Shown here: in pieces, positions 9,122 to 16,133 of the stretch
Numbering within the stretch: position 1 is the stretch's first letter
Layout of the letters: the number at the start of each line of letters is the position of its first letter
From: Longimicrobiaceae bacterium
GTDB lineage: Bacteria; Gemmatimonadota; Gemmatimonadetes; Longimicrobiales; Longimicrobiaceae
Length of the DNA stretch: 64,000 bases
NCBI GenBank assembly: GCA_030146875.1
Contig: JASLAX010000021.1
Span: 36,321 to 100,320, forward strand
Direction: 5' to 3'
Translations under genes and position numbers: made by a program
The notes under the pieces: model-generated
The model's database searches: none
The model's input: the letters and a program-made list of their open reading frames with translations, nothing else
Told to the model about the DNA's origin: nothing

Positions 9122-10297
9122 GTGGAGAACCGCCAGCTTTTCACCTCCGAGTCGGTCACGGAGGGGCATCCCGACAAGATCGCCGACCAGATCTCCGACG
9201 CCGTGCTCGACGCGATCCTCGAGCACGACCCGCGCGGCCGCGTCGCCTGCGAGACCCTGGTGACCACCGGCGTCGCCGTCGTGGCGGGTGAGATCACCAC
9301 CAGCACCTACGTGGACATCCCCGCCATCGTGCGGGGCACGCTCAAGAGCATCGGCTACACCGACGCCTCGTACGGGATCGACGGCGACACGTGCGCCGTG
9401 ATGACCACCATCGACCAGCAGTCCCCCGACATCGCCCAGGGCGTGGACACGGGCGGCGCGGGCGACCAGGGGATGATGTTCGGCTACGCCTCGAACGAGA
9501 ACGAGGCGCTGATGCCCACCCCCATCCTGCTGGCGCACAACCTGGCCCGCCGGCTGGCCACGGTGCGCAAGAACGGCAAGGTGAGCTGGCTGCGCCCCGA
9601 CGGGAAGACGCAGGTGACGGTGGAGTACGAGGGCGACCGCCCCGTGCGCATCGACACCGTGGTGGTGAGCACCCAGCACGGCCCCGAGGTGACGCAGGAG
9701 CAGATCCGCGAGGAGATCATCGAGCGCGTGATCGTGCCCGAGCTTCCCGAGGCGCTCTTCGACCGCGACCGCTGCACCATCCACATCAACCCCACCGGCC
9801 GCTTCGTGATCGGCGGCCCCCACGGCGACGCGGGGCTCACGGGCCGCAAGATCATCGTGGACACCTACGGCGGGATGGGCCGTCACGGCGGCGGCGCCTT
9901 CAGCGGCAAGGACCCCACCAAGGTGGACCGCTCCGCGGCGTACGCGGCGCGCTGGGCGGCGAAGCACGTGGTGGCGGCCGGGCTGGCCGGGCGCTGCGAG
10001 ATCCAGCTCGCGTACGCCATCGGCGTGGCGGAGCCGGTCTCGATCCGCGTGGACACCTTCGGCACCGGCGAGGTGTCCGAGGAGGCGATCGTGGGCGCGC
10101 TGCGGCAGGTGTTCGACTTCCGACCGCAGGCGATCATCGAGGCGCTGGACCTGCGCACCCCGATCTACCAGCCCACCGCGGCCTACGGACACTTCGGGCG
10201 CAAGCCGGAGGTGGTGGGGAACGGCAAGAAGGTGAAGCTCTTCCCCTGGGAGGAGACGCTCCGCACCGACGACCTGCGCACGGCGGCCGGGGCGTGA
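9122..10297 (+). CDS. metK: S-adenosylmethionine synthetase
   Basis: An enzyme of about 391 residues that makes AdoMet from ATP and methionine. It shows FTSESVTEGHPDKIADQISD at the N-terminus, GAGDQGMMFGYA (the methionine-binding hexapeptide region), and GGGAFSGKDPTKVDRSAAY. The GTG at 9122 is preferred because GGAG lies at 9113-9116 and the family starts just before FTSESV. No SAM riboswitch is apparent in the 58-bp gap after ptsI. Confidence 0.96.
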   Translation: MENRQLFTSESVTEGHPDKIADQISDAVLDAILEHDPRGRVACETLVTTGVAVVAGEITTSTYVDIPAIVRGTLKSIGYTDASYGIDGDTCAVMTTIDQQSPDIAQGVDTGGAGDQGMMFGYASNENEALMPTPILLAHNLARRLATVRKNGKVSWLRPDGKTQVTVEYEGDRPVRIDTVVVSTQHGPEVTQEQIREEIIERVIVPELPEALFDRDRCTIHINPTGRFVIGGPHGDAGLTGRKIIVDTYGGMGRHGGGAFSGKDPTKVDRSAAYAARWAAKHVVAAGLAGRCEIQLAYAIGVAEPVSIRVDTFGTGEVSEEAIVGALRQVFDFRPQAIIEALDLRTPIYQPTAAYGHFGRKPEVVGNGKKVKLFPWEETLRTDDLRTAAGA

Positions 10298-10307
10298 CGG
10301 AACGGGG

Positions 10308-10400
10308 GCGGGGCCGCGACGGCCCCGCCGCTCACGGACGTACCCGTGGAGGTGGAGCGCGCCGGCGGCCGTCCGCCGGGCGCCGTCCACCTCCCTCGTT
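10308..10400 (+). terminator. Tandem hairpins after metK
   Basis: A first stem GCGGGGCC/GGCCCCGC occupies 10308-10328. A second, longer hairpin is closed by GGAGGTGGA (10348-10356) and TCCACCTCC (10386-10394), followed by CTCGTTTTC. The second resembles an intrinsic terminator. Its position supports starting the next gene at 10415 and not at a more distant upstream codon. Confidence 0.6.
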
Positions 10401-10414
10401 TTCAGGCGGGACAG

Positions 10415-10936
10415 ATGATCCGACTGCGGGTGCAGAGCCTGGGGCTCGACCAGAACACCAAGACGCCGGTCGTCCTGCTGCAGGAGACCGAAGGAGACCG
10501 GGTCCTCCCCATCTGGATCGGCCCGGCGGAGGCGAGCGCCATCGCCATGGAGCTGGCGGGGATGAGCTTTCCCCGGCCGCTCACGCACGACCTCTTCCCC
10601 TCCATCATCAAGGGGATGGGGGGCACGCTCACGCGGGTCCTGATCACGCGCGTGCAGGACAACACCTACTTCGCCGAGCTGGTCATCCAGCGCGGCGACG
10701 ACGTGTTCACGGTGGACGCGCGCCCCTCCGACTCCATCGCCATCGCGCTGCGGATGCAGGCGGAGCTCTGGGCCGACGACGAGCTGCTGGCGTCGGCGGG
10801 GGTGGAGATCACGACGGTGTCCCCGGACCCCGACGCGGAGCCCGCGGCCCCCGGCGACCCCAAGCTCTCCCCCGAGCAGCTCCAGGAGTACCTGCGCAAG
10901 CTCGACCCCGAGGACCTGGGGCGGTTCAACCCGTGA
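10415..10936 (+). CDS. Bifunctional nuclease (BFN/DUF151) family protein
   Basis: A 173-residue DUF151-type protein. Typical blocks are VLLQETEGDRVLPIWIGPAEA near the start, then RPLTHDL and the DARPSDSIAIALR motif. Members are called bifunctional nucleases from plant work; the bacterial role is poorly defined. The acidic C-terminal tail has LSPEQLQEYLRKLDPEDLG. Its stop overlaps the GTG of the next gene. Confidence 0.85.
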   Translation: MIRLRVQSLGLDQNTKTPVVLLQETEGDRVLPIWIGPAEASAIAMELAGMSFPRPLTHDLFPSIIKGMGGTLTRVLITRVQDNTYFAELVIQRGDDVFTVDARPSDSIAIALRMQAELWADDELLASAGVEITTVSPDPDAEPAAPGDPKLSPEQLQEYLRKLDPEDLGRFNP

Positions 10937-11931
10937 CCACCCTCCTGCGGCGTGCCCTCGGGGGACGGGCCGCGCCCCTCCTCCTCGCCCTCGCGCTCGC
11001 TCTCCTCGCCGCCCCCGCCGCCGCGCAGGAGATGCGCGGCGTGGTGGTCCGCGACGGCCAGCCTCTCCCGGGCGTCTCCGTCGCGCTGCACCGCGTGACC
11101 CGCGGCCAGTCGGGCGAGGTGGGGAAGGGAACCACGGCGGCGGACGGCGCGTTCCGCTTCCGCCTGCCCCCCGCGCCCGACTCCGCCGGCTTCGTGGTGT
11201 ACTTCGCCACGGCCCAGGTGGCGGGGGTGCGGTACTTCGGCCCGCCCCTCCACGCGGGCGACGCGGGGAACGACTACCGCGTGGTGGCGTACGACACCAC
11301 CTCCTCGCCCGCCGCCGTCGACTCGGTCCGCATCGTACGGCGGGACGTGGCGCTGGTGCCGGACCCGCAGGGCGGGTGGGAGGTGGGCGAGATCCTGCGC
11401 ATCGAGAACCGCGCCCGCCGCACCGTGGTGCCGGACGGGGGGAAGCCCGTGTGGGGCTTCACCATCCCGGCGGAGGCCACGTCGTTCGAGGTGGGGGAGG
11501 GGAGCGTGGCGGCGAACGAGGTGGTGCAGGTGCGCTCGCGCGTCCTGCTCTCCACCCCGCTGGTCCCCGGCACGCGCGACGTCTTCGTGCGCTACCGCAT
11601 CCCGCGGGACCTGCGCGAGATGGCGGTGCCCGTCCGCGAGGCCACCGACACGCTGAACCTGTTCGTGCGCGAGCCCGCGCCGCCGGTGGAGGTGGAGGGG
11701 CTGCGCGAGACCGGGCGCTTCACGGCGGAGGGGGACAGCTTCCGCCAGTTCACCGCCGCCGGCCTGCGCTCCGGCGCGAGGGTCTCCATCGCGTGGGAGG
11801 GGCCGTCGGTGCCGCCGGTGGACCCGCGGATCGCCGCCGTAGCCCTGACGGCGGCCGTCCTGGCGGCGGGGGCGTGGGCCGCCCTGCGCCGCCGCCCGCC
11901 CGCCCCGGCCGCCGCGGCGGGGGAGGCCTAG
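10933..11931 (+). CDS. Exported, C-terminally anchored protein with a carboxypeptidase-regulatory-like domain
   Basis: A protein of about 332 residues with no recognised enzyme domain. A signal peptide (hydrophobic LLLALALALLAAPAAAQ) is followed by a beta-sandwich-like region starting RGVVVRDGQPLPGVSVALHR, as in carboxypeptidase-regulatory or DUF4198-like repeats. A hydrophobic segment near the C-terminus (IAAVALTAAVLAAGAW) is followed by RRRPP, so the body should face the periplasm with a membrane anchor at the end. Function unknown. The GTG start overlaps the preceding gene by 4 bp. Confidence 0.65.
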   Translation: MTTLLRRALGGRAAPLLLALALALLAAPAAAQEMRGVVVRDGQPLPGVSVALHRVTRGQSGEVGKGTTAADGAFRFRLPPAPDSAGFVVYFATAQVAGVRYFGPPLHAGDAGNDYRVVAYDTTSSPAAVDSVRIVRRDVALVPDPQGGWEVGEILRIENRARRTVVPDGGKPVWGFTIPAEATSFEVGEGSVAANEVVQVRSRVLLSTPLVPGTRDVFVRYRIPRDLREMAVPVREATDTLNLFVREPAPPVEVEGLRETGRFTAEGDSFRQFTAAGLRSGARVSIAWEGPSVPPVDPRIAAVALTAAVLAAGAWAALRRRPPAPAAAAGEA

Positions 11932-11947
11932 CCAGGGAGGCGGCCCC

Positions 11948-12724
11948 GTGCCCCTCGTCTCCACCCGCGCGCTCGTCCTGCAGGTCTTCCCCTACAGCGA
12001 GACCAGCAAGATCCTGCGCCTGCTGACGCGCGAGGCGGGCTCGCGCTCGGTGGTGGCCAAGGGGGCGCTGCGGCCGAAGAGCCGCTACGGCGGGGTGCTG
12101 GAGCCGTTCACCGAGGGCGTGGCCTCGTTCTACCTGAAGGAGGGGCGCGAGCTGCACACCCTGTCCGGCTTCGACTTGGTGCGGTCGCGGCAGGGGCTGG
12201 GGCGCTCGCTGCCGGCGTTCGCGGGGGCCTCGCTGCTGGCCGAGCTGGCGCTGCGGCTGGCGACCGAGGAGCCGCACCCGGAGCTGTACGACTTCCTGCT
12301 CGCCGCCTGGGACGCCGTGGTGGAGGCGGACCCGGGGGACGTGGAGGGGACGGTGCTGGCGGGCGCATGGCGCATCGTGGCGCTTCTGGGGTACGAGCCA
12401 CAGACGGACGCATGCGTCCACTGCGGCGCGGTGCCGGGAGACGACGAGCCGGTGCGCTTCGACGTGCTGGCGGGCGGCGTCGCCTGCCTGCGCTGCCGCC
12501 CCGCTGGGCGGGTGCTGGACGCCCCCACGCGGCGCGAGCTGCGGGGGATGACGCAGGGCGAGGTGCCCACCACGCCGCCGGCGCGCGCGGGCACCCACCG
12601 GGCGCTGCTGAAGGCATTCCTGGAGGCGCAGCTCGCCCACGACCGGCCCTTCCGCTCGCTGGACATGTTCCTGGCCGAGTCGGCGCGCGAGGCCCCCGCC
12701 GTGGGGGGCCCGGGGGTCGCTTGA
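11948..12724 (+). CDS. recO: DNA repair protein RecO
   Basis: A 258-residue RecO, which with RecR loads RecA onto SSB-coated DNA. The N-terminal OB fold begins TRALVLQVFPYSETSKIL. The zinc-binding cysteines appear as CVHC and CLRC in the C-terminal half. The length is in the usual 240-260 range. Its stop codon lies inside the -35 element of the next gene's promoter. Confidence 0.9.
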   Translation: MPLVSTRALVLQVFPYSETSKILRLLTREAGSRSVVAKGALRPKSRYGGVLEPFTEGVASFYLKEGRELHTLSGFDLVRSRQGLGRSLPAFAGASLLAELALRLATEEPHPELYDFLLAAWDAVVEADPGDVEGTVLAGAWRIVALLGYEPQTDACVHCGAVPGDDEPVRFDVLAGGVACLRCRPAGRVLDAPTRRELRGMTQGEVPTTPPARAGTHRALLKAFLEAQLAHDRPFRSLDMFLAESAREAPAVGGPGVA

Positions 12725-12750
12725 CCGGGGCGCGAGCGGCCCGATATACT
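12721..12750 (+). promoter_or_regulatory. Sigma70-type promoter of the FlgD-Ig-like gene
   Basis: TTGACC at 12721-12726, an 18-nt spacer and TATACT at 12745-12750. Expected transcription start is near 12757, leaving a leader of about 74 nt. The -35 overlaps the recO stop, so the downstream gene is probably transcribed separately from recO. Confidence 0.75.
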
Positions 12751-12830
12751 GGAGAAACAAGGCACTTGCACGCCTCACCCGATCTCGCGGAGGAGCCGAC
12801 GGTCCGAAACGTCTGAACAGAGAGGTGCCG

Positions 12831-13328
12831 ATGCGACGCGCGCCCGCTGTTCTGCTCCTCCTCCTCGTGCTGGTCTACGGGTCTCTCTCCCCGCCGGAGC
12901 TGTGGTCCCAGGACCCCGAGAGCTCCCTCCCGGCGATGCCGGCGAAGGAGTTCCGGCTGGAGCAGAACCAACCCAATCCCGTCAACCCCGAGACGTGGAT
13001 CCCGTTCTATCTGGAGGAGAGCCTGTTCAAGGAGGGGCAGACCGGGGTGGTCTCCATCCGCATCTACAACATCCTTCGTCAGCTGGTGGCGGTCCCCGTG
13101 GCGGTGCAGCACCCCAGGGGCAAGAACATCCCGGTGACGAGCCTCCGCTACACGGAGCCCGGGCGGAAGGTGGCGTACTGGGACGGGAAGGACCTGAACG
13201 GAAGGCGGGTGGCCTCGGGGATCTACTACTGCGAGCTGGTGGTCAACGAGAAGAACGACTTCATCCGCATGATGGTGGTGGCGCCCCGGAGGCGCGGGAG
13301 GATCTTCCCGCCGTTCTTCCGGAACTGA
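12831..13328 (+). CDS. Small exported FlgD-Ig-like (T9SS-tail-like) protein
   Basis: 165 residues: a signal-peptide-like start (LLLLLVLVYGSL), then almost only one Ig-like fold of the FlgD-Ig / secretion-tail type. Diagnostic positions are LEQNQPNPVNPETWIPF, then VSIRIYNILRQLV, WDGKDLNGRRVASGIYY and a final hydrophobic FIRMMVVA. Such domains usually cap the C-terminus of large secreted proteins; here it stands alone. ATG 12831 follows GAGAGG; a GTG at 12825 is possible. A bidirectional terminator ends the gene. Confidence 0.7.
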   Translation: MRRAPAVLLLLLVLVYGSLSPPELWSQDPESSLPAMPAKEFRLEQNQPNPVNPETWIPFYLEESLFKEGQTGVVSIRIYNILRQLVAVPVAVQHPRGKNIPVTSLRYTEPGRKVAYWDGKDLNGRRVASGIYYCELVVNEKNDFIRMMVVAPRRRGRIFPPFFRN

Positions 13329-13362
13329 CGAGGCCGGCCCGGAACGATCCGGACCGGCCTCG
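13329..13362. terminator. Bidirectional hairpin between convergent genes
   Basis: CGAGGCCGG (13329-13337) pairs with CCGGCCTCG (13354-13362), with an inner CCGGA/TCCGG stem. It lies between the FlgD-like gene on plus and the zinc-ribbon gene on minus, so it can serve both. Confidence 0.8.
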
Positions 13363-13388
13363 ACGGTTGTCCCTTCCGGCGCCGCGCC

Positions 13389-13742
13389 TCAGTCGATCAT
13401 GTACAGGAAGCGACCGCAGTTCTCGCAGGACAGCACGTCGCGGTTGCGGTCGGCGTCCGACGCCACCGCCGTGGCCACGGCCACGAAGCAGCCGTAGCAG
13501 GTGCCGCGGATCACCGGCACCACCACCCGGGGGTGGCGGGTGCAGATGCGCAGGTACTTGTTGCGCACCTGCGGCTCCAGCGACTCCACCATCTCGTCGA
13601 TCTTCTCGTCGAGCTGCGCCAGCGCGTCCTTCAGGGGAAGGTTGAACACCTCCTTCTGGAGCTCGCCCTCGGCGGTCTCCAGCTCCTTGCGCTGCGTCTT
13701 CAGGTCCTGGATCTCCAGGAGGGTCTCGAGCTGGTGGTGCAT
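13389..13742 (-). CDS. C4-type zinc-ribbon coiled-coil protein
   Basis: A 117-residue protein. The N-terminal two thirds form a charged, heptad-like helix (QLETLLEIQDLKTQRKELE and onward). The C-terminus is a CXXC...CXXC zinc ribbon, CYGC followed by CENCGRFLY. This is the layout of the CT398/zf-RING_7-type nucleic-acid-associated proteins, whose exact job is unclear. It lies 1 bp after the EIIA gene in the same operon. Confidence 0.75.
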   Translation of the reverse strand: MHHQLETLLEIQDLKTQRKELETAEGELQKEVFNLPLKDALAQLDEKIDEMVESLEPQVRNKYLRICTRHPRVVVPVIRGTCYGCFVAVATAVASDADRNRDVLSCENCGRFLYMID

Positions 13743-13743
13743 C

Positions 13744-14196
13744 TCAGACCCCCTTCTCCTGGAGCAGGTCCAGGAACTCGGCCGGGGAGCCGAGCTGCGC
13801 GAGCCGGTCGGACATGTCCGGCTCCTTGGAGAACTGCGCGATCTTGCCCAGCACCGGGAGGTACTGGTTGGAGACCTCGAGGGGCGGGGCGATGATGAGG
13901 AAGAAGTTGTGGACGGGCTGCTCGTCCATCGCCTTGTACTCCACCCCGCCGGGCTTGCGCCCGAACGCCATGCGCAGCTTGTTGACCACCAGCGAGCGGC
14001 AGTGGGGGATCGCGATCCCCCGCCCGATTCCCGTGGACCCCAGGTTCTCGCGCCGCTTGAGCATCTTGAACAGGATTCCCTGCGACTTGTCGTCGAGCCC
14101 CAGCAGCGAGATCAGCTCCTTGAGGATCTCGTCCTTGGTCTCGCCCTTGAGGTCCAGGGAGACCGCGTCTTCCGTGAAGAACTCCCGAAGTTCCAT
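13744..14196 (-). CDS. PTS EIIA type-2 (fructose/nitrogen, PtsN-like) protein
   Basis: A 150-residue stand-alone EIIA-2 domain. The phospho-histidine lies in STGIGRGIAIPHCRS, and the pattern of ELISLLGL and NFFLIIAPP fits PtsN-type regulators. No fructose EIIB/EIIC gene is near, so a regulatory role fed by the HPr/EI encoded near 7-9 kb is the simplest reading. It has its own promoter on the minus strand at 14249-14277. Confidence 0.85.
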   Translation of the reverse strand: MELREFFTEDAVSLDLKGETKDEILKELISLLGLDDKSQGILFKMLKRRENLGSTGIGRGIAIPHCRSLVVNKLRMAFGRKPGGVEYKAMDEQPVHNFFLIIAPPLEVSNQYLPVLGKIAQFSKEPDMSDRLAQLGSPAEFLDLLQEKGV

Positions 14197-14248
14197 ATCT
14201 CGCTATCCCGTGGTTGGGTCACGAACGGCCAGGGTCCGTGGACGGGTC

Positions 14249-14277
14249 AATGTAACCGGGGCCCCCGGCACTGTCAA
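14249..14277 (-). promoter_or_regulatory. Minus-strand promoter for the EIIA/zinc-ribbon operon
   Basis: Read on the minus strand: TTGACA (14277-14272), a 17-nt spacer and TACATT (14254-14249). This leaves a leader of roughly 45 nt before the ATG at 14196. A GC-rich self-complementary GGGGGCCCCG lies in the spacer. Confidence 0.75.
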
Positions 14278-14333
14278 AAACGGGATACGGGCCTGTCGCT
14301 CCGGGGCTTCGGCGCGGCGGCGGCGCCGCTCGG

Positions 14334-14363
14334 TTGAGCGCGGTCGCGCGGGGGGGTTATATT
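14334..14363 (+). promoter_or_regulatory. Promoter of the dus-larB operon (leaderless type)
   Basis: TTGAGC at 14334-14339, an 18-nt spacer and TATATT at 14358-14363. The expected start is at about 14370, directly at the dus ATG (14371). The transcript would therefore have essentially no 5' leader. No Shine-Dalgarno sequence lies in front of the ATG. Confidence 0.7.
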
Positions 14364-14370
14364 GCGCCCC

Positions 14371-15375
14371 ATGCGAAAGACCGCGTCCGAAATGCTGCGG
14401 GACGGCTCCGTCCCCCTGTACCTGGCCCCGCAGGCCGGGGTGAGCGAGTCCCCCTTCCGCCGGCTGTGCCGCTCGTTCGGCGCGGACGTGGTGGTGTCGG
14501 AGTTCGTCTCCGCCGAGGGGATCCGCCGCCACGACCGCCGCACCCACTCGTACCTGCGCTTCCACGACGACGAGCGCCCCATCGGCATCCAGATCTTCGG
14601 CGCCGACCCCGCCGCCATGGCCGAGGCCGCGGCGCTGGTGGAGGAGGTGTACGCGCCGGACTTCCTGGACATCAACTTCGGGTGCCCGGTCAAGAAGGTG
14701 GCGAACCGCAACGGCGGCTCCGGCTGCCTGAAGGACCTGAACCTCGTCGAGGCCGTGCTGCGCGCCGTGAAGGCGGCCATCTCCATCCCCACCACGTGCA
14801 AGATCCGCAGCGGGTGGAGCGAGGAGATGCGCAACCCGGTGGAGATCGCCCTGCGCTGCCAGGACGCCGGCGCCGAGGTGCTGACGCTGCACGCGCGGAC
14901 GCGCACGCAGATGTACAGCGGCACCGCCAACTGGGACGAGATCGCCGCCGTGGTGGACGCGCTGGACATTCCGGTGATCGGCAACGGCGACGTGTGGACG
15001 GGGGATGACGCGCGCCGCATGCGCGAGCACACGGGGTGCGCGGGGATCATGATCGCGCGCGGCTCGCACGGGGCGCCGTGGATCTTCCGGCAGGCGCGGG
15101 CGGCGTTGCGCGGGGAGCCGATCCCGGCGGACCCCGGTCCGGAGGAGCGTTTCCGTGTGGTGATCGAGCACGCCCGCCAGGCCATCCTGTGGGAGCGCGA
15201 CGAGGAGAAGGCGATGGTGGAGTTCCGGAAGCACCTGGGCTGGTACACGAAGGGCCTTCCCAACGGGCGCGACCTGCGCCAGGAGCTCTTCGCGGTGACC
15301 CGGCTGGAGCACGCGGAGGCGCAGCTGGAGAGCTACCTGCGCTCGTACCGCGAGTCGCACGGGGCGGCGGCGTGA
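14371..15375 (+). CDS. dus: tRNA-dihydrouridine synthase
   Basis: A flavoprotein of about 334 residues that reduces uridines in tRNA. Family marks are APQAGVSESPFRRLC, the INFGCPVKKVANRNGGSG stretch with the conserved catalytic-region cysteine and glycines, LTLHARTRTQMYSG, and GNGDVWTGDDA. Which dihydrouridine position it modifies cannot be told. ATG 14371 is chosen over an upstream TTG at 14362 because the -10 box reaches 14363. The stop overlaps larB. Confidence 0.92.
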   Translation: MRKTASEMLRDGSVPLYLAPQAGVSESPFRRLCRSFGADVVVSEFVSAEGIRRHDRRTHSYLRFHDDERPIGIQIFGADPAAMAEAAALVEEVYAPDFLDINFGCPVKKVANRNGGSGCLKDLNLVEAVLRAVKAAISIPTTCKIRSGWSEEMRNPVEIALRCQDAGAEVLTLHARTRTQMYSGTANWDEIAAVVDALDIPVIGNGDVWTGDDARRMREHTGCAGIMIARGSHGAPWIFRQARAALRGEPIPADPGPEERFRVVIEHARQAILWERDEEKAMVEFRKHLGWYTKGLPNGRDLRQELFAVTRLEHAEAQLESYLRSYRESHGAAA

Positions 15376-16133
15376 CGCCGGAGCGCGTGCGCGCCCTGCT
15401 GGCGGAGGTGGCGGAGGGACGGACGTCGCCGGCGGAGGCGGAGCGGCGCCTGGCCTGGGCGCCGGTGGAGGAGCTGGGCTTCGCCCGCATCGACCACCAC
15501 CGCGCGCTGCGCCAGGGCTTCCCGGAGGTGGTCTTCGGGGAGGGGAAGCGCCCCGAGCACCTGCGCGCCATCGCCGAGCGCATCGCGGAGCGGGGGGACG
15601 GCCTCCTGGTCACCCGGCTGGGCCCGGAGGGCAGGGAGGCGCTGCTCGGCGCGCTGCCGGGGATTGAGGTCGACCTCTTCGGCCGCACCGCCTTCCTGGC
15701 CCCGGCGCAGCCGACGGCGCGGCGTCCGAAGGGCCCGGTGCTGATCGTCACGGCGGGGACGAGCGACCTGCAGGTGGCGGAGGAGGCGGCGCTCTCCGCC
15801 CGCGCCTTCGGCAACCCGGTGGAGCGGCTCTCCGACGTGGGCGTCGCCGGCCTGCACCGCATCCTGGCCGCGCGCGAGGCGCTGGACCGCGCCGCCGTCG
15901 TCATCGTCGTCGCGGGCATGGAGGGGGCGCTCCCCTCCGTGGTCGGCGGCCTGGTGGCGGCGCCGGTGATCGCCGTCCCCACGTCCGTGGGCTACGGCGC
16001 CGCCTTCGGCGGGGTGGCGGCGCTGCTGGGGATGCTGAACTCGTGCGCGTCCGGCGTGACGGTGGTGAACATCGACAACGGCTTCGGGGCGGCGAGCGCC
16101 GCCAGCCGCATCAACCTCCTGTCGGAAAGCTGA
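15372..16133 (+). CDS. larB: Nickel-pincer cofactor biosynthesis protein LarB
   Basis: A protein of about 253 residues of the AIR-carboxylase-like LarB family, which carboxylates and hydrolyses nicotinate adenine dinucleotide in nickel-pincer cofactor synthesis. Family marks are the N-terminal ARIDHHRALRQGFPEVVFGEGK, VTAGTSDLQVAEEA, VVAGMEGALPSVVGGL and the ending TVVNIDNGFGAASAAS. GTG start in a GTGA overlap with dus. The partners LarC, LarE and any LarA are not in this window. Confidence 0.9.
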   Translation: MTPERVRALLAEVAEGRTSPAEAERRLAWAPVEELGFARIDHHRALRQGFPEVVFGEGKRPEHLRAIAERIAERGDGLLVTRLGPEGREALLGALPGIEVDLFGRTAFLAPAQPTARRPKGPVLIVTAGTSDLQVAEEAALSARAFGNPVERLSDVGVAGLHRILAAREALDRAAVVIVVAGMEGALPSVVGGLVAAPVIAVPTSVGYGAAFGGVAALLGMLNSCASGVTVVNIDNGFGAASAASRINLLSES

